Assembly (NCBI GenBank): GCA_029936515.1
Contig: JAPYSK010000009.1
Span: 1-35,685 of the forward strand
DNA from: Candidatus Thioglobus sp.
GTDB lineage: Bacteria; Pseudomonadota; Gammaproteobacteria; PS1; Pseudothioglobaceae
Length of the DNA: 35,685 nucleotides
Direction: 5' to 3'
Part shown: positions 8,257-17,206 of the stretch, in pieces
How positions within the stretch are numbered: position 1 is the first letter of the stretch
How the letters are laid out: each line of letters starts with the position of its first letter
Program-made: the position numbers and the translations under genes
Notes under the pieces: generated by a model
Seen by the model: only the letters and a program-made list of their open reading frames with translations
Databases searched by the model: none
What the model was told of the DNA's origin: nothing

Positions 8257-10608
8257 ATGTCACAGAATCTTGTTATTGTCGAGTCCCCGGCGAAAGCAAA
8301 AACGATTGAAAAGTTTCTAGGTCCTGGATATATTGTCAAATCAAGTATAGGGCATATTAGAGATATGCCCAAGAAAGATATGGGCATTGATATAGAAAAC
8401 AACTTCCAGCCAACATACACAATCAGTACTGACAAAAAGAAAGTAGTTGCAGATCTAAAAAAGTCAGCCAAGGCGGCCACAAAAATTTACCTAGCAACTG
8501 ATGAAGACCGTGAAGGTGAAGCGATAGCTTGGCATTTGCAGCAAGCACTTTCATTAGCAGAAGATACCCCAAGAATTGTCTTTCATGAAATTACGAAAGG
8601 TGCTATCACAGAAGCAATTAGTAATCCCAGGACAATTAATACTGATCTTGTGAATGCGCAACAAGCCAGACGTATTATTGACAGACTTGTTGGCTTTGAA
8701 ATCTCACCAGTGTTATGGCGAAAGATTTCAGGTGCACGCTCTGCAGGAAGAGTTCAATCACCTGTAGTTCGATTGGTTGTCGAAAGGGAGCGTGAAATTT
8801 CTGCGCATAAACCTACCAGCTCACATAAAGTCAAGGCTACCTTGACTAATAATGTCGGAGAATCTATAGAAGTTAGACTTAGCGAAGATTTTAAATCTAA
8901 AGAAAATGCGATGGATTTTGTACAGAGCATTCTAGATTCAACTTTGAAGGTAGAGTCAGTTGAAACTAAGCCCTCTAAGAGATCTCCTAAGGCTCCTTTT
9001 ATTACCTCTACACTGCAGCAAGAGGCCTCTCAAAAGTTGGGTTACTCTGTCAAACAAACTATGTCGATTGCACAGAATTTGTATCGAGAAGGCGTGATTA
9101 CTTATATGAGAACTGACTCTTTAACACTTTCAGAGCTTGCAATTACTGCAGCCCAGGAGGTTATAGTTTCAAAATTTGGTAGTGACCATCATCATGCTAG
9201 AAGATATAAAACAAATTCAACTAGCGCCCAAGAGGCTCATGAGGCAATTAGGCCAACAGATCTAACTAAACCAACTATTTTAGGTTTGGATGAGCAATCA
9301 TCAAAGCTCTACTCTTTAATCTATAAAAGAACTCTTGCTTCTCAAATGAGTGATGCACAATTACAAAAGACAAAAATCAATATCAATATCTCGAATCGAA
9401 GTGAGCGATTTATAGCTGAAGGTGAGATGCTGACTTTTGGTGGCTTTCTAGAGGTTTATGATTATATGGCCGCTGAAGACAAGTTGCTACCAAAAATTGA
9501 CAAAGGGGACGCTTTATCGTTGATGGATTTAACTTCAAAGGAGTCTTTTTCTAGGGCTAAGCCAAGATATACAGAGGCATCACTGGTTAAAGAGATTGAA
9601 CAGATGGGTATTGGTAGGCCGTCGACTTTTGCAACAATGATTACTACAGTTCAGGATAGAAATTATGTTGTCAAGGATACTCGTGAAGGCATTCAGCGCG
9701 ATTATCAGCTCATTGAAATTGTTGACGGAGTCATTTCAGAGTCAATTCAAACTGAAACGACTGGCGCTGAAAAAAACAAATTATTCCCAACTAATGTCGC
9801 CTATTTATTAGTTGACTTTTTAATTAAAAACTTTAGAAATATTATTGGCTACGAGTTCACCGCAAATCTCGAAACTGATTTTGATTTAATAGCAGAAGAA
9901 TCTAAGTCATGGGCTGACGTTATACGTAACTTTTATGATCCATTTCATAAGCAAATTGAGCTCGCAAAGGATATTTCACGAGATGAAACTCATGGTAAGA
10001 GGGATTTAGGTGAAGACCCTGTATCTGGGAAAAATGTAAGTGTACGTTTTGGTCGATATGGCGCTTTTGCACAAATTGGCCATCAAGATGATGAGGAAAA
10101 ACCAACATTTGCCTCACTTAGAACTGGTCAAGACATTGAAAATATTACGCTTGCTGAAGCTATAGAGTTATTTAAAATGCCAAGAACCATCGGCGAGACA
10201 GATGATGGCGAGATAATTAAAGCCAACTATGGACGTTTTGGTCCGTATATTCAATACGGAAAAAAATATGTTTCTTTGAAAGAGGTTTCGCCAGAAGAGG
10301 TGACGCTTGAAACCGCATTAGAGTTAATCATTGCTAAAGAGAAGTTTGACGCTGAAAGAATTATTAAGATTTTTGATGACTCTGACATTCAGGTCTTAAA
10401 TGGTCGCTTCGGGCCTTATATTTGGAATGGTAAAAAGCGTGGAAAGGGACAAAAAAATGTCACCGTTCAGAAGGTCTTTGGGGATAAGGCACCTATAGAT
10501 TTAACCCTTGAGGAGTGCAAAAAGGCTATTGAGGGTAAAATTAAAGCTAAAGCCAAGGCAAAAAAATCTAAAAAGAAATCAACTGTCAAGAAAAAAGCTT
10601 CCAAATAA
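8257..10608 (+). CDS. topA: DNA topoisomerase I (type IA), without zinc fingers
   Basis: Type IA topoisomerase that relaxes negative supercoils by a transient 5'-phosphotyrosine cut. The track start at 8215 lies inside smg. The ATG at 8257 has AGGAA before it and gives the standard N-terminus SQNLVIVESPAKAKTIEKFL, making 783 aa. The TOPRIM acidic motif appears as ATDEDREGEAIAW. The catalytic tyrosine is Tyr283 in TYMRTDS. The C-terminus has repeats of the GRFGPYIxxGKK kind (NYGRFGPYIQYGKK, NGRFGPYIWNGKK) and a lysine/alanine/serine-rich tail instead of the C4 zinc ribbons of E. coli TopA; I see only one cysteine there. It is downstream of and close to smg. Confidence 0.96.
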   Translation: MSQNLVIVESPAKAKTIEKFLGPGYIVKSSIGHIRDMPKKDMGIDIENNFQPTYTISTDKKKVVADLKKSAKAATKIYLATDEDREGEAIAWHLQQALSLAEDTPRIVFHEITKGAITEAISNPRTINTDLVNAQQARRIIDRLVGFEISPVLWRKISGARSAGRVQSPVVRLVVEREREISAHKPTSSHKVKATLTNNVGESIEVRLSEDFKSKENAMDFVQSILDSTLKVESVETKPSKRSPKAPFITSTLQQEASQKLGYSVKQTMSIAQNLYREGVITYMRTDSLTLSELAITAAQEVIVSKFGSDHHHARRYKTNSTSAQEAHEAIRPTDLTKPTILGLDEQSSKLYSLIYKRTLASQMSDAQLQKTKININISNRSERFIAEGEMLTFGGFLEVYDYMAAEDKLLPKIDKGDALSLMDLTSKESFSRAKPRYTEASLVKEIEQMGIGRPSTFATMITTVQDRNYVVKDTREGIQRDYQLIEIVDGVISESIQTETTGAEKNKLFPTNVAYLLVDFLIKNFRNIIGYEFTANLETDFDLIAEESKSWADVIRNFYDPFHKQIELAKDISRDETHGKRDLGEDPVSGKNVSVRFGRYGAFAQIGHQDDEEKPTFASLRTGQDIENITLAEAIELFKMPRTIGETDDGEIIKANYGRFGPYIQYGKKYVSLKEVSPEEVTLETALELIIAKEKFDAERIIKIFDDSDIQVLNGRFGPYIWNGKKRGKGQKNVTVQKVFGDKAPIDLTLEECKKAIEGKIKAKAKAKKSKKKSTVKKKASK

Positions 10609-10693
10609 AACTTACTTGTTCTAAGCTAATTGTCTGGAAAACCCTTCTAGGCTATGAGAAAATCTATATTTTAAATACTTGATTGCAATTCAA

Positions 10694-11305
10694 ATGACTA
10701 GGATTAAGATTTGCGGATTTACGAATGCTGATAATGCTAGAGAGGCAGCTCTTGCAGGTGTCGATGCAATTGGTTTGGTTTTCTATGAAAAGTCACCTCG
10801 CAATGTCGACATCAATAGTGCTCGAGAAATAGTTGCTGCTCTCCCTCCATTTGTTAACAGGGTTGGGTTATTTGTTAATGCAAACCCGAGCTTTATTGAC
10901 GAAGTTCTTTGCGAGGTTCCTCTAGATACCTTGCAGTTTCATGGTGATGAGGAGGTCATAGATTGTACTCAATACCAAATGCCTTTCATTAAGTCTGTTC
11001 GTGTTTCGTTGGATACTAATGTTGCCCAAATAGCTGATGATTTCTCTCAGGCAAGCGGACTACTGCTAGACTCATATAACTCTCATACATATGGCGGAAC
11101 GGGGGAGATGTTTGACTGGTCTTTGGCGTGCGTAGAAATACAGCTACCAGTAATTCTTGCAGGTGGACTAAATTCTGACAACGTAGCAGAGGCTATAAAG
11201 CAAGTAAGACCATATGCAGTGGATGCCTCAAGTGGTGTGGAAAGTGAGCCAGGTGTTAAAGATGTTGATAAAATAAGAGCTTTTATTAAACAGATTCATT
11301 CATGA
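10694..11305 (+). CDS. trpF: Phosphoribosylanthranilate isomerase
   Basis: TIM-barrel enzyme of tryptophan synthesis that converts N-(5-phosphoribosyl)anthranilate to CdRP by an Amadori rearrangement. The motif KICGFTN, with the catalytic Cys, is at the N-terminus. [19 protein letters not shown] holds the catalytic Asp region, and [10 protein letters not shown] and DASSGVES form the phosphate-binding end. The track's TTG start at 10679 adds five non-conserved residues; I favour the ATG at 10694, giving 203 aa, although neither has a clear ribosome-binding site. It overlaps trpB by 4 nt. A TTGTCT/TATGAG pair with 17-nt spacing upstream could be a weak promoter. Confidence 0.95.
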   Translation: MTRIKICGFTNADNAREAALAGVDAIGLVFYEKSPRNVDINSAREIVAALPPFVNRVGLFVNANPSFIDEVLCEVPLDTLQFHGDEEVIDCTQYQMPFIKSVRVSLDTNVAQIADDFSQASGLLLDSYNSHTYGGTGEMFDWSLACVEIQLPVILAGGLNSDNVAEAIKQVRPYAVDASSGVESEPGVKDVDKIRAFIKQIHS

Positions 11306-12504
11306 GTTATAACCTACCAGATGACAAAGGTCATTTCGATCAGTATGGCGGCATTTTTGTTGCAGAGACACTGATGACTGCGGTCATAGAACTAAAAATT
11401 GCTTATGAGAAATTTAAAGATGATCCTGACTTTATTAAGGAGTTTGAGGATGATTTAAAGCATTACGTTGGCCGTAAAACCCCTCTTTATCATGCAAAAA
11501 ATTTAAGTGATCAGGTTGGGGGCGCTCAGATTTACTTAAAGCGTGAAGATTTAAATCATACAGGTGCTCACAAGATTAATAATACAATTGGTCAAGCGCT
11601 ACTTGCACAGCGTATGGGTAAAACACGAATTATTGCAGAAACAGGAGCTGGACAGCATGGCGTAGCCTCTGCAACTATTGCAGCTAGACTTGGTTTGGAG
11701 TGCGTTGTATATATGGGCGAAGTTGACGTTGCTAGGCAGGCACAAAATGTTTATCGTATGAAGCTGCTTGGCGCAACAGTTGTTCCTGTATCTTCTGGCT
11801 CAAGAACGCTAAAAGACGCACTCAACGAGGCAATGCGTGACTGGGTAACTAATATTGATGATACTTATTATATTATTGGAACTGTTGCAGGGCCTCATCC
11901 CTACCCGATGATGGTTAGGGACTTCCAATGTGTTATTGGTAAGGAGACAAAAGAGCAGTTTAATGAGCAGGTTGGTGGCCTCCCAGATGCGTTAGTTGCT
12001 TGTGTTGGTGGTGGTTCAAATGCAATCGGACTTTTCCATCCATTCATTGAAGATACATCAGTCAAGATTATTGGTGTTGAGGCGGCAGGACATGGAATTG
12101 AAAAAGGTCCTGACGCACATGCAGCACCGCTTTGTGCTGGAAGTGTAGGAGTTTTGCATGGAAACAGGACATACTTATTGGAAGATGAGAATGGACAAAT
12201 TATCGAAGGCCACTCAATATCAGCTGGACTTGATTACCCTGGCGTTGGACCTGAACACGCCTATCTCAAAGATATTGGAAGGGCAAAGTATGAATCAATA
12301 ACGGACAAGGAGGCTTTAGAGGCCTTCCATTTGCTTACAAGAGTTGAAGGCATCATTCCAGCACTTGAGTCATCACATGCGGTTGCTTATGCAGTTAAAC
12401 TGGCAAAGCAATGGCCAAGTGATAAAAGCATTGTCATTAACCTATCTGGTCGCGGCGACAAAGATATGCAGACTGTTGCTGAAATTGAAGGCCTAGAATT
12501 CTAA
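11302..12504 (+). CDS. trpB: Tryptophan synthase beta chain
   Basis: PLP enzyme that condenses indole with serine to give tryptophan. The Schiff-base lysine is Lys91 in [31 protein letters not shown] and the phosphate-binding [10 protein letters not shown] follow, and 400 aa is the usual length. The ATG overlaps the trpF stop (ATGA). In most gammaproteobacteria trpA (alpha chain) directly follows, but here an MFS transporter comes next, so the alpha subunit must be encoded elsewhere or the enzyme uses free indole. Confidence 0.97.
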   Translation: MSYNLPDDKGHFDQYGGIFVAETLMTAVIELKIAYEKFKDDPDFIKEFEDDLKHYVGRKTPLYHAKNLSDQVGGAQIYLKREDLNHTGAHKINNTIGQALLAQRMGKTRIIAETGAGQHGVASATIAARLGLECVVYMGEVDVARQAQNVYRMKLLGATVVPVSSGSRTLKDALNEAMRDWVTNIDDTYYIIGTVAGPHPYPMMVRDFQCVIGKETKEQFNEQVGGLPDALVACVGGGSNAIGLFHPFIEDTSVKIIGVEAAGHGIEKGPDAHAAPLCAGSVGVLHGNRTYLLEDENGQIIEGHSISAGLDYPGVGPEHAYLKDIGRAKYESITDKEALEAFHLLTRVEGIIPALESSHAVAYAVKLAKQWPSDKSIVINLSGRGDKDMQTVAEIEGLEF

Positions 12505-12525
12505 TAAGCGGATAAGATATTAACT

Positions 12526-12547
12526 CATAATTCTGTCATAATTCTCT
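12526..12547 (+). repeat. 11-bp tandem direct repeat upstream of the MFS gene
   Basis: CATAATTCTGT is followed at once by CATAATTCTCT (10 of 11 identical). The repeat sits about 40-60 nt before the MFS start codon, in the only gap between trpB and the transporter. An 11-bp period places the copies on the same DNA face, so it may be a regulator site, or simply AT-rich duplication. Confidence 0.5.
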
Positions 12548-12584
12548 TATACTATTTATTACCTAAATTATAGTTTGGAGGGGT

Positions 12585-13883
12585 ATGCAAGAAGATCAAC
12601 AAATTGGTAGAGAACGCTCAATCATATTTGCCATATATCTAGTTGCAGTATTCCTTAACGCATTTGTAGATTTAGGTCATAAGATCATTATTCAAAATAC
12701 AATTTTTATGATCTATGGTGAGCAAACGCAGCTTATTTTGACTGCCATTGTAAATGCGATGATTCTTGTCCCTTTTATTTTGTTATTTACTGTGTCCGGC
12801 TATCTTTCAGATAAGTTTGCTAAGACTAATATTATGAGAGCTAGTGCCTTTGCTGCTGTCTTAATTACTTTAGCTATAACCTACTGCTACTATCATGGAG
12901 AGTACATATTTGCTTTCGGCTTTACTCTTCTTTTAGCAACTCAGAGTGCGATCTATTCTCCAGCAAAAATGGGCTATATTAAGGAGTGCCTCAGTAAGGC
13001 TGGTTTAAGTAAAGGAAATGCCTACCATTCATCGGTAGTATTGATAGCAATTCTAATGGGTACCGTTTTCTTCTCCTATCTATTTGAGGTCTATCTGGGA
13101 ACAATGGATCTTACAACCCCAGAAGAAATATTGATTCAAATAGCACCAGTTGGCTGGGTATTAGTAGGACTTTCATTGGTAGAATTTTTAGCAACTCTTG
13201 GGGTCCGTTTTTATCCAATTAAATTAAGTGAAGTTGAGTTTTCTATAAAAAAACTAGCCTCCTTTCATTACTTAGCTAACAATCTTAAAACTATGAGAAA
13301 TAATGAGATTGTTTGGTATTCGATTTTAGGAACAGCTATTTTTTGGGGGATGTCTCAAAACTTAGTTGCCGTAATTCCTGCTCACGCTAAAGTTAATTTT
13401 GGAGTGGAAAGTCCATTAGTTGTGAATGCTATGTTGGCGTCTTCGGTTATAGGAATTATGATTGGCGCCTTCCTCTCAGGCAGAAAAAGTGACAATTTAA
13501 TACGCACCAATAACATATATACAGGCTCAACAATGATCACTATTTGCGCAATATTGGTGCCCATTGTATCGAGTCTAAGTTTTATTCCAAACTCTTCTGC
13601 TTTAATAGTAGTAACAGCAGTTATTCTTTTATTTGGAGTTGGTGCAGGAATGATGATAGTTCCTCTTAATGCTCTGATGCAAGCACACTCTCCTGAGGAT
13701 GGTCTTGGGAGTATGTTGGCCGGTAAAAATTGGCTACAGAATATTGCTATGATAGGCCTTTTAGCTCTTACAATGCTCCTTGCTAAATTAAGTTTTGATA
13801 GCCAGTTTATACTCTACTTAAATGCAGCAATCGCAGTAATTGGCTTTACTATCGTTCTGAAAAAACTAAAAACAATTCTTTAA
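12585..13883 (+). CDS. MFS transporter, lysophospholipid transporter LplT-like
   Basis: Major-facilitator permease with about 12 hydrophobic segments in 432 residues. The N-terminal pattern (IYLVAVFLNAFVDLGHKIIIQN), the loop GYLSDKFAKTNIMR between helices 2 and 3, and ATQSAIYSPAKMGYIKECL resemble LplT and the MFS part of fused MFS-acyltransferase-ligase (Aas-like) proteins, which flip and recycle lysophospholipids. A strong ribosome-binding site (GGAGGGG) precedes the ATG. The acyltransferase gene starts 2 nt after its stop, which supports a joint role in membrane lipid remodelling. Substrate assignment is by family resemblance. Confidence 0.8.
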   Translation: MQEDQQIGRERSIIFAIYLVAVFLNAFVDLGHKIIIQNTIFMIYGEQTQLILTAIVNAMILVPFILLFTVSGYLSDKFAKTNIMRASAFAAVLITLAITYCYYHGEYIFAFGFTLLLATQSAIYSPAKMGYIKECLSKAGLSKGNAYHSSVVLIAILMGTVFFSYLFEVYLGTMDLTTPEEILIQIAPVGWVLVGLSLVEFLATLGVRFYPIKLSEVEFSIKKLASFHYLANNLKTMRNNEIVWYSILGTAIFWGMSQNLVAVIPAHAKVNFGVESPLVVNAMLASSVIGIMIGAFLSGRKSDNLIRTNNIYTGSTMITICAILVPIVSSLSFIPNSSALIVVTAVILLFGVGAGMMIVPLNALMQAHSPEDGLGSMLAGKNWLQNIAMIGLLALTMLLAKLSFDSQFILYLNAAIAVIGFTIVLKKLKTIL

Positions 13884-13885
13884 TT

Positions 13886-14467
13886 GTGCGACAAATTGCT
13901 GGCTATTTGTTATTTGGATGGCGTTATCGATTAAGAGTCAGTGGTATTGAGAATCTTCCAAAACATGGACCCGTATTACTCCTTGGTAATCACATGAGCT
14001 ATATAGACTTTGCTCTAATTCAGTGGGCAACTCCAAGGACGATTCGTTTTGTTGTGCATGATGATTACTACAGTAAGCCAATCTTTAATTGGATTCTAAG
14101 GGCAGTTGGAGCCGTATCAATACGACCTGAGAATAGCCGAAATGCAATGCAAAGCATTGTAAGCTTGTTAAATGATGACTGTGTTGTTGGAATTTTTCCT
14201 GAAGGTCATATCTCTATAACTGGTGAATTGAGCAACTTGAAAAGAGGCTTTGAAAAGATATTGTCAGAGTCTAAAGACGGTGTTGTTGTGGTTCCCTTTG
14301 CAGTAAATGACATGTGGGGCAGTTTCTTTTCAAAAGCACCAAGGTCAATTAAAAGGCAAAAAAAATTTAGTTTGCGAAGAGAGATTCATGTCAGTATTGG
14401 TGAAAGCTTAGGCTCACAGACAACCAGATCAGAGGTAAAGAAATCTATTGGCAACCTACTTATTTAG
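13886..14467 (+). CDS. PlsC-type 1-acyl-glycerol-3-phosphate/lysophospholipid acyltransferase
   Basis: Acyltransferase of the PlsC/LPLAT family, 193 aa, with the catalytic HX4D motif as NHMSYID (His36, Asp41) and the substrate motif FPEGHIS near residue 105. The region PRTIRFVVHDDYY and the C-terminal PFAVNDMWGSFFSKAP match the acyltransferase domain of fused MFS-PlsC-AMP-ligase proteins. The start is GTG, 2 nt after the MFS stop, which looks like a split version of that fusion. The AMP-ligase (acyl-ACP synthetase) third domain is not in the window. Confidence 0.87.
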   Translation: MRQIAGYLLFGWRYRLRVSGIENLPKHGPVLLLGNHMSYIDFALIQWATPRTIRFVVHDDYYSKPIFNWILRAVGAVSIRPENSRNAMQSIVSLLNDDCVVGIFPEGHISITGELSNLKRGFEKILSESKDGVVVVPFAVNDMWGSFFSKAPRSIKRQKKFSLRREIHVSIGESLGSQTTRSEVKKSIGNLLI

Positions 14468-14513
14468 TGCTAACATTGCTTCAATTTTTAATAGATTGTC
14501 TAATAGGTGTGAA

Positions 14514-15125
14514 ATGAAAAAAATTATCGTTGTTGGTGCAACAGGAAGGTTAGGAAGAGAGGTTGTTGAGGGGCTTGAAGTTGATTATGAGGTAATTCGT
14601 GCTGGACGTTCGGGCCCTGATTTAAAGATTGACGCTTTTGACTTTGAAAGTGTCAGTGGTATTTTTGCCTCAGTTGGGTCTTTTGATGGTTTAGTTTCAT
14701 GTATTGGTGGTACGCCATTTAAACCCTTCGATGAGCTATCAATGGAAGATTTCGCGACAGGCCTTTCAAAGAAATGCTTTAGTCAGCTAAATTTAGCTAA
14801 AGCAGCTATCCCTTTCTTAACAGAAAATGGATCCATAACACTAACGAGTGGCATCATAGGTGATGAACCAATTCTGGCTGGCGCATGTGCCGCTGCTGCA
14901 AATGGAGCACTTAATATGTGCGTTTCAACGTTGGCTGCAGAATACGCTGGAAAACTTCGAATTAATATTGTTTCACCATCTATTATTGAGAACTCTGTTG
15001 AAGACTATGGAATGCTTTTTGATGGTTTTGAGCCGTGGTCGAAAGAAAGCATTATTCAGGCTTATAGACGCACAATATCAGCACCTATAAGTGGAAGGGT
15101 GCTTCGTCAAACTAGATCTCTTTAG
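14514..15125 (+). CDS. Atypical short-chain dehydrogenase/reductase family protein
   Basis: Rossmann-fold protein of 203 aa related to SDRs. MKKIIVVGATGRLGREVVEGL is the nucleotide-binding start, and the VSPSIIENSVEDYG region is the usual SDR C-terminal turn. The position of the catalytic YxxxK reads AGACAAAANGALN, lacking the Tyr, so classical SDR reduction is doubtful. I chose the ATG at 14514 over the track start at 14448, which is inside the acyltransferase gene, because AGGTG precedes it and the Rossmann motif begins immediately. Convergent with the cupin gene, overlapping it by 4 nt. Substrate unknown. Confidence 0.8.
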   Translation: MKKIIVVGATGRLGREVVEGLEVDYEVIRAGRSGPDLKIDAFDFESVSGIFASVGSFDGLVSCIGGTPFKPFDELSMEDFATGLSKKCFSQLNLAKAAIPFLTENGSITLTSGIIGDEPILAGACAAAANGALNMCVSTLAAEYAGKLRINIVSPSIIENSVEDYGMLFDGFEPWSKESIIQAYRRTISAPISGRVLRQTRSL

Positions 15126-15469
15126 GCCTCGTCTTCACCACGCTGGCCAACAAAATAACCTAGGCCAAAGTCATCCGTTCTAAAAGTAATAACACTCCCT
15201 TTGGGGAAATAAATTAAGTCGCCTTTGGTTGCGGTAATTTCTTCGCCTGAACCATCACTAATATGGAACTCTCTATCAATGATAAGCTTCATTTCTTCAT
15301 AAGTGTAATCGTAAGCAATCGATTCGCCTTTTTCAAGACGAAAAAGTCCAGCAGTAATTGGAGCGCTTTCATCATTTGATATAGCAAAATCTTTTAAGTA
15401 GGCGTTATTACCTTCAAAAAGAGGTAACTCCTTTGAGGTGATGTTGCCCTTAAAGCCCATCTTAATCAT
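15122..15469 (-). CDS. EutQ-like cupin-domain protein
   Basis: Small single-cupin protein resembling the EutQ/ethanolamine-utilisation cupin family. Visible cupin features are YDYTYEEMKLIIDREFHISDGSG and KGDLIYFPKGSVITFRT. The usual metal-binding histidines are not evident (YDYTYEE instead of HxH), so it may be a binding or structural cupin. The track start at 15496 has no ribosome-binding site. The in-frame ATG at 15469 has AGGGG 7 nt before it and gives 115 aa. It is transcribed divergently from the MttB-family gene across a 195-nt gap and could be co-regulated with it. Function unknown. Confidence 0.72.
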   Translation of the reverse strand: MIKMGFKGNITSKELPLFEGNNAYLKDFAISNDESAPITAGLFRLEKGESIAYDYTYEEMKLIIDREFHISDGSGEEITATKGDLIYFPKGSVITFRTDDFGLGYFVGQRGEDEA

Positions 15470-15514
15470 TTTCTTTCCCCTATATAAACTCGTCATTTCA
15501 TATATTAAATGTAA

Positions 15515-15544
15515 ATTATATTACGGCTTTCATGATTATTACAA
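15515..15544 (-). promoter_or_regulatory. Putative promoter of the cupin gene
   Basis: On the minus strand TTGTAA and TATAAT are separated by 18 nt. The -10 hexamer is perfect. The predicted start of transcription, near 15508, leaves a leader of about 40 nt to the ATG at 15469 that includes its ribosome-binding site. Confidence 0.5.
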
Positions 15545-15575
15545 AAAAATTCAATGATAACTATCAATATTATTA

Positions 15576-15606
15576 ACTTGAGTTTGTACATTTTTTGAAT
15601 TAACAT
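15576..15606 (+). promoter_or_regulatory. 31-bp conserved element upstream of the mttB-like gene
   Basis: ACTTGAGTTT, then 6 variable bases, then TTTTTGAATTAACAT. The same element, 25 of 31 bases identical with both arms exact, occurs at 35369-35399 before the FAD-dependent dehydrogenase gene. Here it ends 8 nt before a perfect TATAAT (15615-15620), so it covers the -35 region. It also contains two TTGARTT direct repeats 17 bp apart. Likely binding site of a shared regulator. Confidence 0.6.
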
Positions 15607-15614
15607 GCGACTAA

Positions 15615-15620
15615 TATAAT
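15615..15620 (+). promoter_or_regulatory. Putative -10 box of the mttB-like gene
   Basis: Perfect TATAAT about 45 nt before the start codon. No good -35 hexamer lies 16-18 nt upstream; the place is taken by the T-rich arm of the conserved element, as expected for an activator-dependent promoter. Confidence 0.45.
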
Positions 15621-15664
15621 CAATAAACTATTAATTTAATTCATTTAGTTAATGTGGGTTTTTT

Positions 15665-17206
15665 ATGTCAGATCATCAGCGAAGACGAAGAGAGGGAGGT
15701 CGGTCTGCAAAAATCGCAGCCCGAAAAAAATCTGAACAAATAGAGCACCCAAGGTATTTAACACGCAAAATTAAATGTTACGACATGCTTAGCGAAGAAG
15801 AGTTAAGTCGTATAGATAATCATGTTGACTGGATTCTTAAAGAAGTTGGCCTCGAATTTTGGGACGATGAAGAATCTTTAAGCTTGTTTAAAGAATCAGG
15901 AGCTACAGTTAAGGGCAATCTTGTAAAGTTTGATAAAGGCCTTGTTCAAGATCTCTGCAAAACAGCCCCAAAAGAGTTTGAGATGCACGCTCGAAATCCA
16001 AAGAGATCAACAATATTTGGAGGAGATAAATTAGTTTTTGGGCCGGCATATGGCTCCCCTTTTGTTTATGACCTTAAGGGCGGCAGAAGGCAAGGCAATA
16101 TGGAAGATTTTAGAAACTTAGTAAAGTTGACCCATATGACTCCATGGCTGCACCACACAAGCGGCACCAATTGCGAGCCGGTCGATGTTCCTGTCAATAA
16201 GCGCCATCTAGATATGGTTTATGCGCATTTGAAATACTCTGATAAGCCATTCATGGGATCTGTTACTGCGCTCGAGAGAGTAGAGGATTCGATAGCAATG
16301 GCACAAATTGTTTTTGGTGAAGAGTTTGTCGATTCAAACTGCGTAATCCAAGGAAATATAAATGTTAATTCACCGCTGGTTTACGATAAAACTATGACAG
16401 AGGCATTGAAGGGTTACGCCAGGGCGAATCAGGGAACTGTTATTACGCCCTTCATTCTGGGTGGTGCAATGTCACCTGTAACGATGCCGGCAGCGATTGC
16501 ACAAGCACACGCTGAAACTATGGTGGGGGTGGCACTCACTCAGCTTGTAAGGCCTGGCTCAAGCGCTGTATATGGCAACTTTTTAACAACAATGGATCTT
16601 AAGTCAGGGGCGCCGACGTTTGGAACTGCAGAGTCGAGCTTGGCCACATTTGCTGTTGGGCAGATGGCCAGACGTCTGGGACTTCCATTTCGAGCAGGCG
16701 GTCATTACACTGCCTCGAAGGTATCAGACGCTCAGGCTATGCAGGAATCTGCGGATTCAATGTACCCTGCAATTTTAGCGGGAGCAAACTTTATTCATCA
16801 AGCAGCCGGTTGGTTGGAGGGTGGATTGGTTGTAGGCTATGAAAAATTTATACTTGATGCAGACCGTCTAGGTATGCTCCATCGAATGTTTGAAGGTCTA
16901 ACCATTGATGATAATTCACTTGCAACAAGTGCATATCTTGAAAATTCTCCTGGGGAAAACTTTCTAGGTACTCAACACACCGCTGAAAACTTTGAAACAG
17001 CAAACTATCGCGCTGAATTGCCTGACAACAATTCTTTCGAGCAGTGGACAGAGGATGGCTCAAAGGATGCGGAGCAAAGAGCATATGAGCGCTGGAATAA
17101 AATGCTAGAAGAATATATTGAGCCACCAATGGATCAGGCAATAGACGAAGAGTTGTTAGACTTTATGCGCAAAAAGAAAGAAGGAATGGCTGACGAGTGG
17201 TATTAA
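15665..17206 (+). CDS. MttB-family corrinoid-dependent quaternary amine methyltransferase (non-pyrrolysine)
   Basis: Member of the trimethylamine methyltransferase (MttB) superfamily, COG5598-like, 513 aa. These TIM-barrel enzymes move a methyl group from a tertiary or quaternary amine to a corrinoid protein. The N-terminus is basic (DHQRRRREGGRSAKIAARKK), and the glycine-rich core (GTVITPFILGGAMSPVTMPAA) and the later FRAGGHYTASKVSDAQAMQES match the family. There is no in-frame amber codon, so it belongs with non-Pyl relatives such as glycine betaine (MtgB) or carnitine (MtcB) methyltransferases. Carnitine-to-betaine genes lie next door, convergent with a 4-nt overlap, which suggests glycine betaine as the substrate. 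No corrinoid protein or reactivase is in the window. Confidence 0.85.
   Translation: MSDHQRRRREGGRSAKIAARKKSEQIEHPRYLTRKIKCYDMLSEEELSRIDNHVDWILKEVGLEFWDDEESLSLFKESGATVKGNLVKFDKGLVQDLCKTAPKEFEMHARNPKRSTIFGGDKLVFGPAYGSPFVYDLKGGRRQGNMEDFRNLVKLTHMTPWLHHTSGTNCEPVDVPVNKRHLDMVYAHLKYSDKPFMGSVTALERVEDSIAMAQIVFGEEFVDSNCVIQGNINVNSPLVYDKTMTEALKGYARANQGTVITPFILGGAMSPVTMPAAIAQAHAETMVGVALTQLVRPGSSAVYGNFLTTMDLKSGAPTFGTAESSLATFAVGQMARRLGLPFRAGGHYTASKVSDAQAMQESADSMYPAILAGANFIHQAAGWLEGGLVVGYEKFILDADRLGMLHRMFEGLTIDDNSLATSAYLENSPGENFLGTQHTAENFETANYRAELPDNNSFEQWTEDGSKDAEQRAYERWNKMLEEYIEPPMDQAIDEELLDFMRKKKEGMADEWY

Noticed and set aside
15665-17206. Pyrrolysine codon in the MttB-family gene
   Set aside because: The reading frame is continuous with no in-frame TAG, so the protein belongs to the non-pyrrolysine part of the family.
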